DNA of 64,000 nucleotides from Lachnospiraceae bacterium (GCA_017503735.1 JAFVSN010000005.1:71628-135627); one strand, 5' to 3'; shown: positions 51,200 through 58,660, counted from the stretch's first letter. Numbers and translations are program-made. The notes: a model not told the origin generated them from the letters alone.

Positions 51200-51964
51200 A
51201 TGAAGTGTAAAAGCTGTGCGGGAAATTATAAAACGAAGGAACTGATTTGTCCTTACTGCGGACGGACAAATTTACTGGGAAAGCTTTGGTTTGCGGAAAA
51301 AAGTGAAGCAGAACAGGAATACGAAAGAGCAAGGGCGGAGTATGAGAATCGTGTGACACCCTATGTGGTGAATCGTTTTTTGAATCGTTCTCTGATGATT
51401 TGTCTCTTCCTGTTTTTAGCGATTGCGGCGACGTTTATTGTGTTTTTTTTCGTTTGGGGACTGAAACGGTCTGCCTATGAAAACGGACATGATTTTATAA
51501 CGAATCAGAAATTGGAATCCTATTATGCGGCTGGGGACTATTTGGGACTGCATGCCTATATGCGGGAGAAGGATTTGATTTGTCCGGAGCAGTATAAGTA
51601 TTCCCAGGCGGCGAATTTGGGACGGGAATATGCTTATTTCCAAGCGGCGAAGATGATCTTCTTAGCACAGAGCGAGGACGAAAAGGTAGAAAACAGCAAC
51701 TTATCGCTCCTGTTGGGTCATGCGGCATCGGTGTGCGGTCCGCAAATCGGTACTTATTCGGAGCCGGACCCGGCCAATGAAAAAATCGTTGAGGAGATGC
51801 GAACCGAAGTATATGCATTTTTGTACGGAACCCTCGGGATTACGGAGGAAGAATGGGAACCCTTTACCATAGCGGATGAGTATGGCGCGGTGAATACACA
51901 CGAGCTGGAAGATGTATTAATGGAACGTAAGGCCTGGCTTGCGGAAACGGAGGATGCGGAATGA
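51200..51964 (+). CDS. zinc-ribbon membrane protein B
   Basis: A 254-residue paralogue of the preceding protein: zinc ribbon MKCKSCAGNYKTKELICPYCGRTN, a charged segment, one membrane helix (SLMICLFLFLAIAATFIVFFFV), then a helical extracytoplasmic domain with LESYYAAGDYLGLHAYM matching the KFYAAGDYAGMSACL of protein A. GGAGGGAACCC precedes the ATG, 10 bp after the previous stop. It overlaps the next gene by four bases. A tandem duplication is the likely origin. Confidence 0.7.
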   Translation: MKCKSCAGNYKTKELICPYCGRTNLLGKLWFAEKSEAEQEYERARAEYENRVTPYVVNRFLNRSLMICLFLFLAIAATFIVFFFVWGLKRSAYENGHDFITNQKLESYYAAGDYLGLHAYMREKDLICPEQYKYSQAANLGREYAYFQAAKMIFLAQSEDEKVENSNLSLLLGHAASVCGPQIGTYSEPDPANEKIVEEMRTEVYAFLYGTLGITEEEWEPFTIADEYGAVNTHELEDVLMERKAWLAETEDAE

Positions 51965-52428
51965 GTGAAACGAAAAAGAAGTCCGGGGAAATTTCCCGGG
52001 GTGGAATGATTTTTAAGTCGATTCTTCTGGTGGCTATGCTTGTGGGACTTTTGTTTGCAGGTTCCGGACTGGTGAAGACCGTAACGTATAAGCCCAACCG
52101 GATCGGGTCGGTAGGCCGGCATTTGAATAATTCGGAACAAAATTATGTGGAGAAAGAATACGGAAGGTTATATGAACGGTTAAGTAGGTTCAGCCTGACG
52201 ATGGAAGCGTTTGACGTTTACTGGGAGATTGCGAATGCGGCGGTGGCGCTGGAGGATTTAAAACAGTGGTATCGTGCGGAGCAAAAGGGTCTTGCGGGTA
52301 GTACGGAGAAAAAAGAGTACTATTATAATGAAGTATTGTCTTATGCGGGAAATTGTAAGTTTGAACGGAACCGGGCGGAACTGGAACGGTTTGCGGAGGA
52401 AGCAAAGGAGTTATACGGTGCGGAATAA
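51961..52428 (+). CDS. small membrane protein of the zinc-ribbon cluster
   Basis: A 155-residue protein with one N-terminal membrane helix (IFKSILLVAMLVGLLFAGSGLV) after a basic start and a helical extracytoplasmic part (NYVEKEYGRLYERLSRFSLT and on). It resembles the outer parts of proteins A and B without the ribbon. Its ATG overlaps the previous stop (ATGA), so translation is coupled. I do not recognise a family; it probably acts with the two zinc-ribbon proteins. Confidence 0.6.
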   Translation: MSETKKKSGEISRGGMIFKSILLVAMLVGLLFAGSGLVKTVTYKPNRIGSVGRHLNNSEQNYVEKEYGRLYERLSRFSLTMEAFDVYWEIANAAVALEDLKQWYRAEQKGLAGSTEKKEYYYNEVLSYAGNCKFERNRAELERFAEEAKELYGAE

Positions 52429-52480
52429 CCGGCGAATTGTAAATCCGGTAGTGTAAGTTTGAAGGAAAAGGAGATTAACA

Positions 52481-52714
52481 ATGAACCTTTTGGTCGGAGA
52501 TATTATTAAAATGAAGAAACCTCATCCCTGCGGAAGCAAGGAATGGGAGTTGTTGCGTGTGGGTATGGATTTTCGGATGAAATGCATGGGTTGCGGACAT
52601 CAGGTGATGTTGCCGCGGATTCAGGCAGAGAAAAATATCCGTGGGATTGTACGGAACGGGGAAAGTCTGACGCCGGCACAGTTAAAGGGAGAAACTGCCG
52701 GAGGCGAGGTATAA
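52481..52714 (+). CDS. DUF951 family protein
   Basis: A 77-residue protein with the DUF951 pattern: GDIIKMKKPHPCGSKEWELLRVGMDFRMKCMGCGHQVMLPR. The conserved Cys in HPCG and in CMGCG suggest a metal site, and the fold is often compared to small RNA-binding proteins, but the function is unknown. In many Firmicutes it lies near mechanosensitive channel or ribosome-related genes; here it ends the zinc-ribbon cluster. AAAGGAG precedes the ATG. Confidence 0.85.
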   Translation: MNLLVGDIIKMKKPHPCGSKEWELLRVGMDFRMKCMGCGHQVMLPRIQAEKNIRGIVRNGESLTPAQLKGETAGGEV

Positions 52715-52715
52715 G

Positions 52716-53015
52716 ATGGAAGCGCCGAAGTTTTGCAGAAAGTGCTTTCTTACGGAAATGAAGCGGCAAGGGATTTCGGAAGAAACGTATAGGGCGATGC
52801 TGGAGCGCATCGAGAGCATGGATCCGGAATTGCGTTGTACGAAAGAAGTATACGAGGAACGCCTTGCTGTGTGTAAGAAATGTGAGTATTTTGCGGAGGC
52901 AATGTGCGGACTTTGCGGTTGCTTTGTGGAATCCCGTGCTGCAGTGAAGGCAAACGCCTGTCCTGCAGACCCGAAGCGCTGGGAAGCAGAAGCTATAGAA
53001 GCGGAAATAATATAG
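52716..53015 (+). CDS. small cysteine-rich protein (DUF6171-like)
   Basis: A 99-residue protein with ten cysteines, in KFCRKCFL, RCTKEVYEERLAVCKKCEYF, MCGLCGCFVE and ANACP, which could hold two metals. The pattern matches the DUF6171 family, whose function is unknown. The ATG follows GGAGGCGAGGT and comes one base after the DUF951 stop, so the two are translationally linked. About 100 bp later an inverted-repeat element starts. Confidence 0.75.
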   Translation: MEAPKFCRKCFLTEMKRQGISEETYRAMLERIESMDPELRCTKEVYEERLAVCKKCEYFAEAMCGLCGCFVESRAAVKANACPADPKRWEAEAIEAEII

Positions 53016-53116
53016 GAAGGAGCTGGAAGGCTTTTATTTATCGAATTGAAAGATTACTTTTTTTATTTGTTTTCGGTTGCCATTCGGACAACAAAAGCGT
53101 ATGGACTCTTGGGAAG

Positions 53117-53254
53117 AAAGGAAGGGCGTAAACAATTCCTAAGAGAACCATAAGCAAACGTCGGTACTTGGCGAAGTAATTTTGAGCCTAGTATCCGCTA
53201 CGTTTGTGCATGAGCGAGAGCGGGTTCTCGAGGAACTGTTTACGCCCTTCCTTT
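53117..53254. repeat. 138-bp inverted-repeat element
   Basis: Near-perfect 32-33 bp arms (53117-53149 and 53223-53254, starting AAAGGAAGGGCGTAAACA) flank a 73-bp core. On the minus strand the core runs from AGAACCCGCTCTCGCTC to TTATGGTTCT and matches the ends of the core at 48411-48606. The right arm ends in CCTTTT and may terminate transcription. The rest of the 420-bp gap, 53016-53116 and 53255-53319, shows nothing I can name. Confidence 0.8.
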
Positions 53255-53319
53255 TATAAAGCCCCTTGGACGCTTTTGTGTCCGAATTGAAGTCCGAATC
53301 AAAAAAATACAGAAAAAGC

Positions 53320-53349
53320 TTGACAGACTGCTTTCTCCTGTGCTATATT
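53320..53349 (+). promoter_or_regulatory. sigma-A promoter of the rpmG-secE-nusG-rplKA unit
   Basis: TTGACA at 53320-53325 and TATATT at 53344-53349 are 18 bases apart, 85 bp before rpmG. Confidence 0.8.
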
Positions 53350-53435
53350 AGACTGGCTATGGAAGCGGTCTTTTTTTTATGCCTAAAAACAGACTTAGCC
53401 ATTAGAGCTAAAAAAATTTACGGAGGTGGATTGTC

Positions 53436-53585
53436 GTGCGAGTAAAAATTACATTAGCGTGCACAGAGTGCAAACAGCGTAATTACAACACCATGAAGGA
53501 AAAGAAAAATCATCCTGACAGAATGGAAACCAAGAAGTACTGCAAATTCTGTAAGTCACACACGATGCACAAGGAAACCAAGTAA
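53436..53585 (+). CDS. rpmG: 50S ribosomal protein L33
   Basis: A 49-residue protein with the L33 pattern: a ribbon in [19 protein letters not shown] and [16 protein letters not shown] at the end. The two CxxC pairs show the zinc-binding form of L33. It starts with GTG at 53436; CGGAGGTGG lies eight bases upstream. It heads the secE-nusG operon, the usual place in clostridia. Confidence 0.97.
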   Translation: MRVKITLACTECKQRNYNTMKEKKNHPDRMETKKYCKFCKSHTMHKETK

Positions 53586-53646
53586 TTCGGTCGGATTGCG
53601 GTCTTTGTAGTACAGAGACGGCGACAGACAGGAAGGAAAGTGAAAC

Positions 53647-53859
53647 ATGGGAGAAATTACTGCAAACACTACACAGGAAAAAGCTCCGAAGAAGAGCTGG
53701 TTTAAGGGCCTGAAGTCCGAGTTCAAGAAGATTACATGGCCTGACAAGGAAACCCTTGTAAAAGAGTCGGCAGCGGTTATCGTCATTACAATTATTCTCG
53801 GTATTGTTATCGCTTTGGTTGATATGGGCATTAACGCAGGCGTTGACTTAATACTCTAA
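53647..53859 (+). CDS. secE: preprotein translocase subunit SecE
   Basis: A 70-residue single-helix SecE. The amphipathic SWFKGLKSEFKKITWPDKETLVKES is the conserved cytoplasmic helix, followed by one membrane span (AAVIVITIILGIVIALVDMGI). It clamps SecY in the translocon. It lies between rpmG and nusG as usual, and GAAGGAAAG precedes the ATG. Confidence 0.95.
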   Translation: MGEITANTTQEKAPKKSWFKGLKSEFKKITWPDKETLVKESAAVIVITIILGIVIALVDMGINAGVDLIL

Positions 53860-53878
53860 TTAAGGACAGGGTGACGAT

Positions 53879-54400
53879 ATGGCAGAGGCAAGATGGTATG
53901 TTGTGCATACTTATTCCGGTTATGAGAATAAGGTAAAAGCAAACATCGAGAAAACAATCGAAAACAGAAAGCTTCAAGATCAGATTCTCGAAGTTTCCGT
54001 TCCGCTTGAGGAAGTAGTGGAAGTGAAGAACGGCAAAGAGAAGACGGTACAGAGAAAGATGTTCCCGGGTTATGTGTTGTTAAACATGTTCATGAATGAC
54101 GATACATGGTACGTGGTGCGTAATACCAGAGGCGTAACGGGCTTTGTAGGTCCGGGAAGCAAACCGGTTCCGCTCACGGAAGAAGAAATGTGGAACATGG
54201 GACTGAAACGTGAGCAAGAGGTTGTTTATGAGTTCGAGGTTGGCGACACGGTACAGGTTGTATCCGGCGTATGGGAAAATACGGAGGGTGTTGTACGTGT
54301 AATTAACCGTGAGAAGAAGAGTCTCACCATCAGTATCGACATGTTCGGTCGTGAAACGCCTGTTGAGATTGGATTTGAAGACGTAAGAGTCGACAAGTAA
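53879..54400 (+). CDS. nusG: transcription termination/antitermination factor NusG
   Basis: A 173-residue protein. The NGN domain opens with ARWYVVHTYSGYENKVKANI and has the FPGYVLLNMFMNDDTWYVVRNTRGVTGFVG core that binds the RNA polymerase clamp. The KOW domain is VGDTVQVVSGVWENTEGVVR. Length is typical. GGGTGAC lies upstream of the ATG. It sits between secE and the L11-L1 genes. Confidence 0.97.
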   Translation: MAEARWYVVHTYSGYENKVKANIEKTIENRKLQDQILEVSVPLEEVVEVKNGKEKTVQRKMFPGYVLLNMFMNDDTWYVVRNTRGVTGFVGPGSKPVPLTEEEMWNMGLKREQEVVYEFEVGDTVQVVSGVWENTEGVVRVINREKKSLTISIDMFGRETPVEIGFEDVRVDK

Positions 54401-54418
54401 GTACAAATTAAGTACACA

Positions 54419-54490
54419 GCGGAAAAGTTTCCGCGCAGTGGGAGGAATCAGCCAAAAGCCGAAGGCTGAAGGGCACTCACGAATGCACAG
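54419..54490 (+). promoter_or_regulatory. candidate L1-binding leader upstream of rplK
   Basis: A hairpin GCGGAAA-AG-TTTCCGC is followed by GTGGGAGGAAT, a TCAGCC/GGCTGA stem and GGGCACTCACGAATGC. The GTGGGAGGAAT block occurs again in the rplA leader. It may fold like the L1 site of 23S rRNA, letting L1 repress its own operon. The fold is inferred, not computed. Confidence 0.45.
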
Positions 54491-54547
54491 AGTTCAGATA
54501 AGAGATGCCTAACCCCGATAACACCACATTTTAGGAGGTATACAACA

Positions 54548-54976
54548 ATGGCAAAAAAGGTTACAGGTTACATTAAGTTACAGATTCCTGCCGGCAAGGC
54601 AACTCCGGCACCGCCGGTTGGACCGGCTCTCGGTCAGCACGGTGTAAATATCGTACAGTTTACGAAGGAATTCAACGCAAGAACCGCAGATCAGGGCGAC
54701 ATGATCATCCCGGTAGTTATTACCGTATATGCGGATAAGAGCTTCAGCTTCATCACGAAGACTCCGCCGGCTCCGGTTCTGTTAAAGAAGGCTTGCAATT
54801 TAAAGAGCGCATCCGCAACCCCGAACAAGACTAAGGTTGCTACCATTAAGAGAAGCGAAGTTCAGAAGATTGCAGAGCTTAAGATGCCTGACTTAAATGC
54901 GGCTAGTATCGATGCTGCTATCAGCATGATTTCCGGTACCGCAAGAAGCATGGGTATCACCGTAGTTGATGACTAA
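54548..54976 (+). CDS. rplK: 50S ribosomal protein L11
   Basis: A 142-residue protein that with 23S rRNA forms the GTPase-associated centre. The N-terminal [34 protein letters not shown] is unmistakable, with the proline-rich hinge PPVGPALGQ. The C-terminal RNA-binding domain ends in [22 protein letters not shown] precedes the ATG. It is followed by rplA after a 178-bp structured leader. Confidence 0.98.
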   Translation: MAKKVTGYIKLQIPAGKATPAPPVGPALGQHGVNIVQFTKEFNARTADQGDMIIPVVITVYADKSFSFITKTPPAPVLLKKACNLKSASATPNKTKVATIKRSEVQKIAELKMPDLNAASIDAAISMISGTARSMGITVVDD

Positions 54977-55004
54977 GTCCCGATAAAGGGTGCGGATATA
55001 AGTA

Positions 55005-55095
55005 TCCGCAGATTGTAAGATGATGTGGGAGGAATTTCTCATATGGGATGCAAGCGAGTTCGCATGGAGAGCTGACATAAAACCCATGCAAAAAC
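55005..55095 (+). promoter_or_regulatory. candidate L1-binding 23S mimic upstream of rplA
   Basis: The rplK-rplA gap contains GTGGGAGGAAT (55025-55035) and then GCATGGAGAGCTGAC about 35 bases later, framed by ATGGG and CCCAT. These blocks recall the 23S rRNA L1 stalk (GUGGGAGG...GCAUGGAGCCGACC in E. coli, as I remember it). A hairpin GCGGATA-TAAG-TATCCGC precedes it (54991-55009). A feedback site for L1 is likely. Confidence 0.6.
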
Positions 55096-55154
55096 AGGTT
55101 GTATCAAACTGTATGAGTACCTCATTCCGCAAATACCACTAGGAGGTTAATACA

Positions 55155-55847
55155 ATGAAAAGAGGAAAGAAGTATACCGATGCTGTGAAGGCCTTTGATA
55201 AGGCAGCACAGTACGATTCCAATGAAGCAATTGCTTTAGTTAAGAAGTCCGCTACCGCGAAGTTCGATGAGACCGTTGAGGCTCACATCAGACTCGGTGT
55301 AGACGGTCGTCACGCAGATCAGCAGGTACGTGGTGCAGTAGTTCTGCCGCACGGTACCGGTAAGACTGTTAGAGTATTAGTTTTCGCAAAGGGCGATAAG
55401 GCAAACGAGGCAGAGGCAGCAGGCGCTGATTACGTTGGTGCAGAAGATCTCATTCCGAAGATTCAGAATGACGGTTGGTTTGAGTTCGACGTAGTAGTAG
55501 CTACCCCGGACATGATGGGTGTTGTTGGTCGTCTCGGTCGTGTTCTCGGACCGAAGGGCTTAATGCCGAACCCGAAGGCTGGTACTGTTACCATGGATGT
55601 AACCAAGGCTGTTAACGATATCAAGGCTGGTAAGATTGAGTACCGTCTTGACAAGACCAACATTATTCACGTTCCGGTAGGTAAGGTTTCCTTCACCGAG
55701 GAACAGCTCGCAGACAACTTCCAGACGATTATGGGTGCAATCATTAAGGCAAAGCCGGCATCTGCGAAGGGTCAGTATTTAAAGAGTGTAACACTTGCGT
55801 CCACTATGGGCCCGGGTGTTAAGGTGAACACCGCAAAGTTAGGCTAA
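55155..55847 (+). CDS. rplA: 50S ribosomal protein L1
   Basis: A 230-residue protein of the L1 stalk. It has the expected [34 protein letters not shown] segment, [19 protein letters not shown] and the final [20 protein letters not shown]. In many bacteria L1 also represses its own mRNA, consistent with the leader motifs upstream. TAGGAGGTTAATAC precedes the ATG. It ends the first ribosomal transcription unit; a terminator lies at 55917. Confidence 0.98.
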   Translation: MKRGKKYTDAVKAFDKAAQYDSNEAIALVKKSATAKFDETVEAHIRLGVDGRHADQQVRGAVVLPHGTGKTVRVLVFAKGDKANEAEAAGADYVGAEDLIPKIQNDGWFEFDVVVATPDMMGVVGRLGRVLGPKGLMPNPKAGTVTMDVTKAVNDIKAGKIEYRLDKTNIIHVPVGKVSFTEEQLADNFQTIMGAIIKAKPASAKGQYLKSVTLASTMGPGVKVNTAKLG

Positions 55848-55916
55848 CTTAGTTTTTTGATTAGGCATATCAAAAAAGTCCTTTAATGGTTGACACAAAG
55901 ATAAATGTGTTATGTC

Positions 55917-55966
55917 AGAGGCTGTCATGTTTGCACGGGAAGGTGCAAATGTGACAGCTTCTTTTC
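55917..55966 (+). terminator. Rho-independent terminator after rplA
   Basis: AGAGGCTGTCA-TG-TTTGCAC pairs with GTGCAAA-TG-TGACAGCTTCT and ends in TTTT. It shares the AGAGGCTGTC arm with the terminators near 17.78 and 20.69 kb. A weaker TTTTTTGAT/ATCAAAAAA hairpin lies at 55853-55877. Confidence 0.75.
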
Positions 55967-55989
55967 ATGTAAAAAGTGTCTATACAGAC

Positions 55990-56200
55990 AAAGTGAGCAT
56001 TGAGTCGCTGGCGCAAGCTTGCTTGCGTAAAGCGGCGAAATGCGAACGCGCCCACGACCGAGCAACGGAGTCGCGAGGGCCCACAACGTCCGGGGGACGT
56101 TGGTACCGGACGGACCGAAACGGAGTGTAGACGCATGGGTAAGCGCGAAGCGCGGGACCTGCATGGGAAAAGATAGCATGGAACGCGCCGCCGGTGGGGG
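55990..56200. repeat. GC-rich non-coding block
   Basis: About 210 bases clearly richer in GC than the surroundings, with local hairpins such as CAACGTCC-GGG-GGACGTTG and GCGC-GAA-GCGC. It contains GAGTCGCGAGGGCCC. I see no credible gene. It resembles dispersed intergenic repeat sequence, like the cores near 4.75 and 48.5 kb in style. Confidence 0.4.
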
Positions 56201-56205
56201 GGAAT

Positions 56206-56569
56206 TACCATGATGAATGGGATAAGAGGGTTTGTCATGGTACGATTATTTTGGCGATGTTGCTTTTTACCATGAGACAGAGAAAATTGAGTTGTCTCAT
56301 GGTACGGATTTAGAAAAAAATTATTTTTTTACCATGATATGAGAACGGTAGGAGAATTCTCATGGTATAAAAACGCAGATATCAGTAAAGTTGAGTCGCG
56401 AAATTGCTGTTTCGGAAAGAAAATGAGTGGATTTGTACCATGAGAATAGCGAAAAGGAAATACCGTCATGGTAAAGGAAAAAATAAAAGAGAAAATTGTA
56501 CCATGAAAGTTAAGAAATAGAATGTGTATCATGGTAAAAAGAAAAATAGATGTAGGTCGGATACCATGA
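56206..56569. repeat. array of 11 alternating TACCATGA / TCATGGTA octamers
   Basis: TACCATGA occurs at 56206, 56268, 56330, 56436, 56499 and 56562; its reverse complement TCATGGTA occurs at 56235, 56297, 56360, 56466 and 56529. Orientation alternates strictly. Same-orientation copies are 62-63 bp apart, with one 106-bp gap in the middle. The 21-22 and 25 bp spacers are AT/A-rich, fixed in length and unlike each other. Each forward/reverse pair can form a hairpin; one (56268-56304) extends to 12 perfect base pairs. There is no gene here. It lies immediately upstream of the rplJ promoter. Confidence 0.9.
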
Positions 56570-56606
56570 AGAAAAAAGAAAAATAATCTGCAAGTAAAAA
56601 AAGTTA

Positions 56607-56635
56607 TTGACATAAACGAAATTCCGTGGTATAGT
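56607..56635 (+). promoter_or_regulatory. sigma-A promoter of rplJ-rplL
   Basis: TTGACA at 56607-56612 and TATAGT at 56630-56635 are 17 bases apart, just upstream of the L10 leader. Confidence 0.85.
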
Positions 56636-56640
56636 ATCAA

Positions 56641-56780
56641 ATGGACTGTGGCAAAACCGCAGTTTGACCGAAGACAGCAGGTGCCGGATTGACCGGCGTA
56701 AGAGAAACCGCCTGCCGAGGAATCAAGCGATTATGATTAGTTTGACTCTTTGCGTCTTCGCAAGGAGTTTTTTTAATACA
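56641..56780 (+). ncRNA. ribosomal protein L10 leader
   Basis: The leader contains GACCGAAGACAGCAGGTGCC and, about 45 bases later, CCGCCTGCCGAGG, the paired kink-turn region bound by the L10(L12)4 complex. A terminator hairpin ACTCTTTGCG-TCTT-CGCAAGGAGT with a run of seven or more T follows (56745-56775). Excess L10-L12 would favour termination before rplJ. Confidence 0.88.
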
Positions 56781-56844
56781 TTTTCATCGCTTTACCTTGG
56801 TCTTTGGATTCCGGCGTAAGCCGTATTCTATAAGGAGGTAAAAA

Positions 56845-57339
56845 ATGGCAAAGGTTGAAATCAAAAAGCCGATCGTAGACGAGATTAAGGGCTACGTGGA
56901 GAAGGCCGGTGCAGCGGTATTAGTTGATTACCGTGGTCTTACCGTAGAGGAAGACACCGCACTTCGTAAGGCATTAAGAGAGGCCGGTGTTGTATACAAG
57001 GTATACAAGAACACATACCTCAACTTCGCATTCGAAGGCACCGAGTTCGCAGAGCTTGCTAAGCACCTTGAGGGACCGACCGCAGTTGCTTTCGGTATCG
57101 ATGATGCAGTAGCTCCGGCAAGAATTCTTGCTGAGTTCGCAAAGAAGGCTCCGAAGCTCGAGTTCAAGGGCGGTGTAGTAGAAGGCGTTTACTACGATGT
57201 AGCAGGTCTTCAGAAGGTTGCTACCATCCCGTCCAGAGAAGTACTTATTTCCAAGCTTCTCGGCAGCATGAAGTCCCCGATCTCCAACATGGCAAGAGTG
57301 CTCAAGCAGATTGCAGAGAAGAACGGCGAGGCAGCATAA
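56845..57339 (+). CDS. rplJ: 50S ribosomal protein L10
   Basis: A 164-residue protein that anchors the L7/L12 stalk. The family markers are AAVLVDYRGLTVEEDTALRKALREAGVVYKVYKNT and the C-terminal helix that binds L12 dimers (REVLISKLLGSMKSPISNMARVLKQIAEK). AAGGAGGT precedes the ATG. It is controlled by the L10 leader and followed by rplL. Confidence 0.98.
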   Translation: MAKVEIKKPIVDEIKGYVEKAGAAVLVDYRGLTVEEDTALRKALREAGVVYKVYKNTYLNFAFEGTEFAELAKHLEGPTAVAFGIDDAVAPARILAEFAKKAPKLEFKGGVVEGVYYDVAGLQKVATIPSREVLISKLLGSMKSPISNMARVLKQIAEKNGEAA

Positions 57340-57469
57340 TGCAGCATAAGGGTATCGCTCCGGTCACAGTGACAAACGCGATCGCACCTGCGGCGTAACG
57401 CAGACAAACGAAGCGGCATGACCGCAAGATACAAATAACTATTTATAATTTCAATGGAGGTAATGTAAA

Positions 57470-57835
57470 ATGACGACTCAGGAATTTATCGATGCTATTA
57501 AGAGCATGACCGTATTAGAGTTAAACGATTTAGTAAAGGCTTGCGAGGAAGAGTTTGGTGTTTCCGCAGCAGCAGGCGTAGCAGTTGTAGCAGCTGGTCC
57601 GGCTGCAGCAGCAGAGGAAGAGAAGACCGAGTTCAACGTAGAGCTTACTGAGGCTGGCGCTGAGAAGGTTAAGGTTATCAAGGTTGTTCGTGAGATCACC
57701 GGCCTTGGCTTAAAGGAAGCTAAGGATCTTGTAGAGGGCGCTCCGAAGGTAGTTAAGGAAGGCGCTTCCAAGGCAGAAGCTGAGGACATCAAGAAGAAGC
57801 TTGAAGAAGTTGGCGCAAAGGTTACCTTAAAGTAA
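57470..57835 (+). CDS. rplL: 50S ribosomal protein L7/L12
   Basis: A 121-residue stalk protein. The N-terminal dimerisation helix is [26 protein letters not shown], followed by an Ala-rich hinge and the C-terminal factor-binding domain [54 protein letters not shown] precedes the ATG. A terminator follows, so rpoB is transcribed separately. The 130-bp gap before it (57340-57469) has a GC-rich TGCGGCGTAACGCA hairpin and no gene. Confidence 0.98.
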   Translation: MTTQEFIDAIKSMTVLELNDLVKACEEEFGVSAAAGVAVVAAGPAAAAEEEKTEFNVELTEAGAEKVKVIKVVREITGLGLKEAKDLVEGAPKVVKEGASKAEAEDIKKKLEEVGAKVTLK

Positions 57836-57851
57836 GTCTAAGCGAAATCAG

Positions 57852-57877
57852 AACCCGTCGGGAAACCGGCGGGTTTT
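57852..57877 (+). terminator. Rho-independent terminator after rplL
   Basis: AACCCGTCG-GGAAAC-CGGCGGGTT, with a single mismatch, is followed by TTCTTT. Confidence 0.85.
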
Positions 57878-58010
57878 CTTTATGTGGTGGATTCAAGTCA
57901 AAAAGGGATTGGAAGGGCTTAACTTAGGCTGTTTAGTTTAGATGGAATTATCTAGTTAGTAAAATAGAAACGAATCCATAAATATAATACAAAAGAAAGG
58001 AAGGCGTGTA

Positions 58011-58634
58011 ATGGGAAATGTGATGTTAAAAAATATACAAAGTGTGATAGAAGCATTTTATGATCATTTTTTGTATTTTTCAGATATGTTGATGGTATAT
58101 AGTCATGTAGAGTTAGTGCTTGATAGAATGAATGATGAGGATGATGGAGTGAATTTTTTTAAAATTACAAAAGCGGCAACAGTTGATAGTATGATGATGT
58201 GTATAGCAAGATTGTTAGAAAACGGCGGAGATGTAAGAAGTATTTTTTGGTTGATAAAAAAGTGTAGGAGTAACAAACATCTGAGTAAGAATGGGGATGA
58301 GCTTGAAAAGAAGTTGAATGATTATGAATTGAAATTAAAAGAAGATAATGAACTGGAAGAGACAATTCAAATAATTAAATTGAGGAGGGATAAAATATTT
58401 GCACATAACGATGGAAAATTTTTTGTTGATCCGAAGAATGACACATCGTATTTGCCATCTTGCAAATTGTGGGCATTGCAAGGGTATATACAGGAGTTGT
58501 TGTGTATGCTCACAGAAGAGTTTGATTGCAATAATAACATGCAACCGATTTATGATGGGGATTTAAACAAATTGTTGCCGGAAGACACTAGATGTGGATA
58601 CTGGCGACCTAACATGCATAAGGGGTTAAAATAG
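58011..58634 (+). CDS. HEPN/AbiU2-like protein
   Basis: A 207-residue, all-helical, AT-rich gene product. Residues 125-134 read RRDKIFAHND, giving R126-x5-H132, the R-x(4-6)-H motif of HEPN ribonucleases. The preceding helices (AATVDSMMMCIARLLE) resemble the HEPN_AbiU2 group found in abortive-infection proteins. HEPN proteins often cleave RNA as toxins; the activity is untested here. GGAAGG precedes the ATG. It stands between terminators within the rplL-rpoB gap and 26 bp before a HicB-like antitoxin gene. Its base composition differs from its neighbours, suggesting acquisition. Confidence 0.7.
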   Translation: MGNVMLKNIQSVIEAFYDHFLYFSDMLMVYSHVELVLDRMNDEDDGVNFFKITKAATVDSMMMCIARLLENGGDVRSIFWLIKKCRSNKHLSKNGDELEKKLNDYELKLKEDNELEETIQIIKLRRDKIFAHNDGKFFVDPKNDTSYLPSCKLWALQGYIQELLCMLTEEFDCNNNMQPIYDGDLNKLLPEDTRCGYWRPNMHKGLK

Positions 58635-58660
58635 TATTGAGTGAAAGGAGACGGAAGTTT

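Noticed and set aside
53016-53435. A tRNA gene near secE, as in some Firmicutes
   Set aside because: No cloverleaf or TTCGAATCC-type T-arm was seen; the region holds an inverted-repeat element and a promoter.
55890-55916. A promoter TTGACA-N15-TATGTC after rplA
   Set aside because: Spacing is short, the -10 box is poor, and the only sequence downstream is a terminator.
55912-56130. A 72-codon frame after rplA
   Set aside because: It covers a terminator and the GC-rich block and lacks a ribosome-binding site.
56206-56569. A CRISPR array
   Set aside because: The repeats are only 8 bp, alternate in orientation, and have spacers of 21-25 bp; no cas genes lie in the window.
56329-56640. A minus-strand open frame of about 100 codons through the octamer array
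   Set aside because: Low-complexity Phe/Ser/His composition follows from the repeats and T-rich spacers; no start site.
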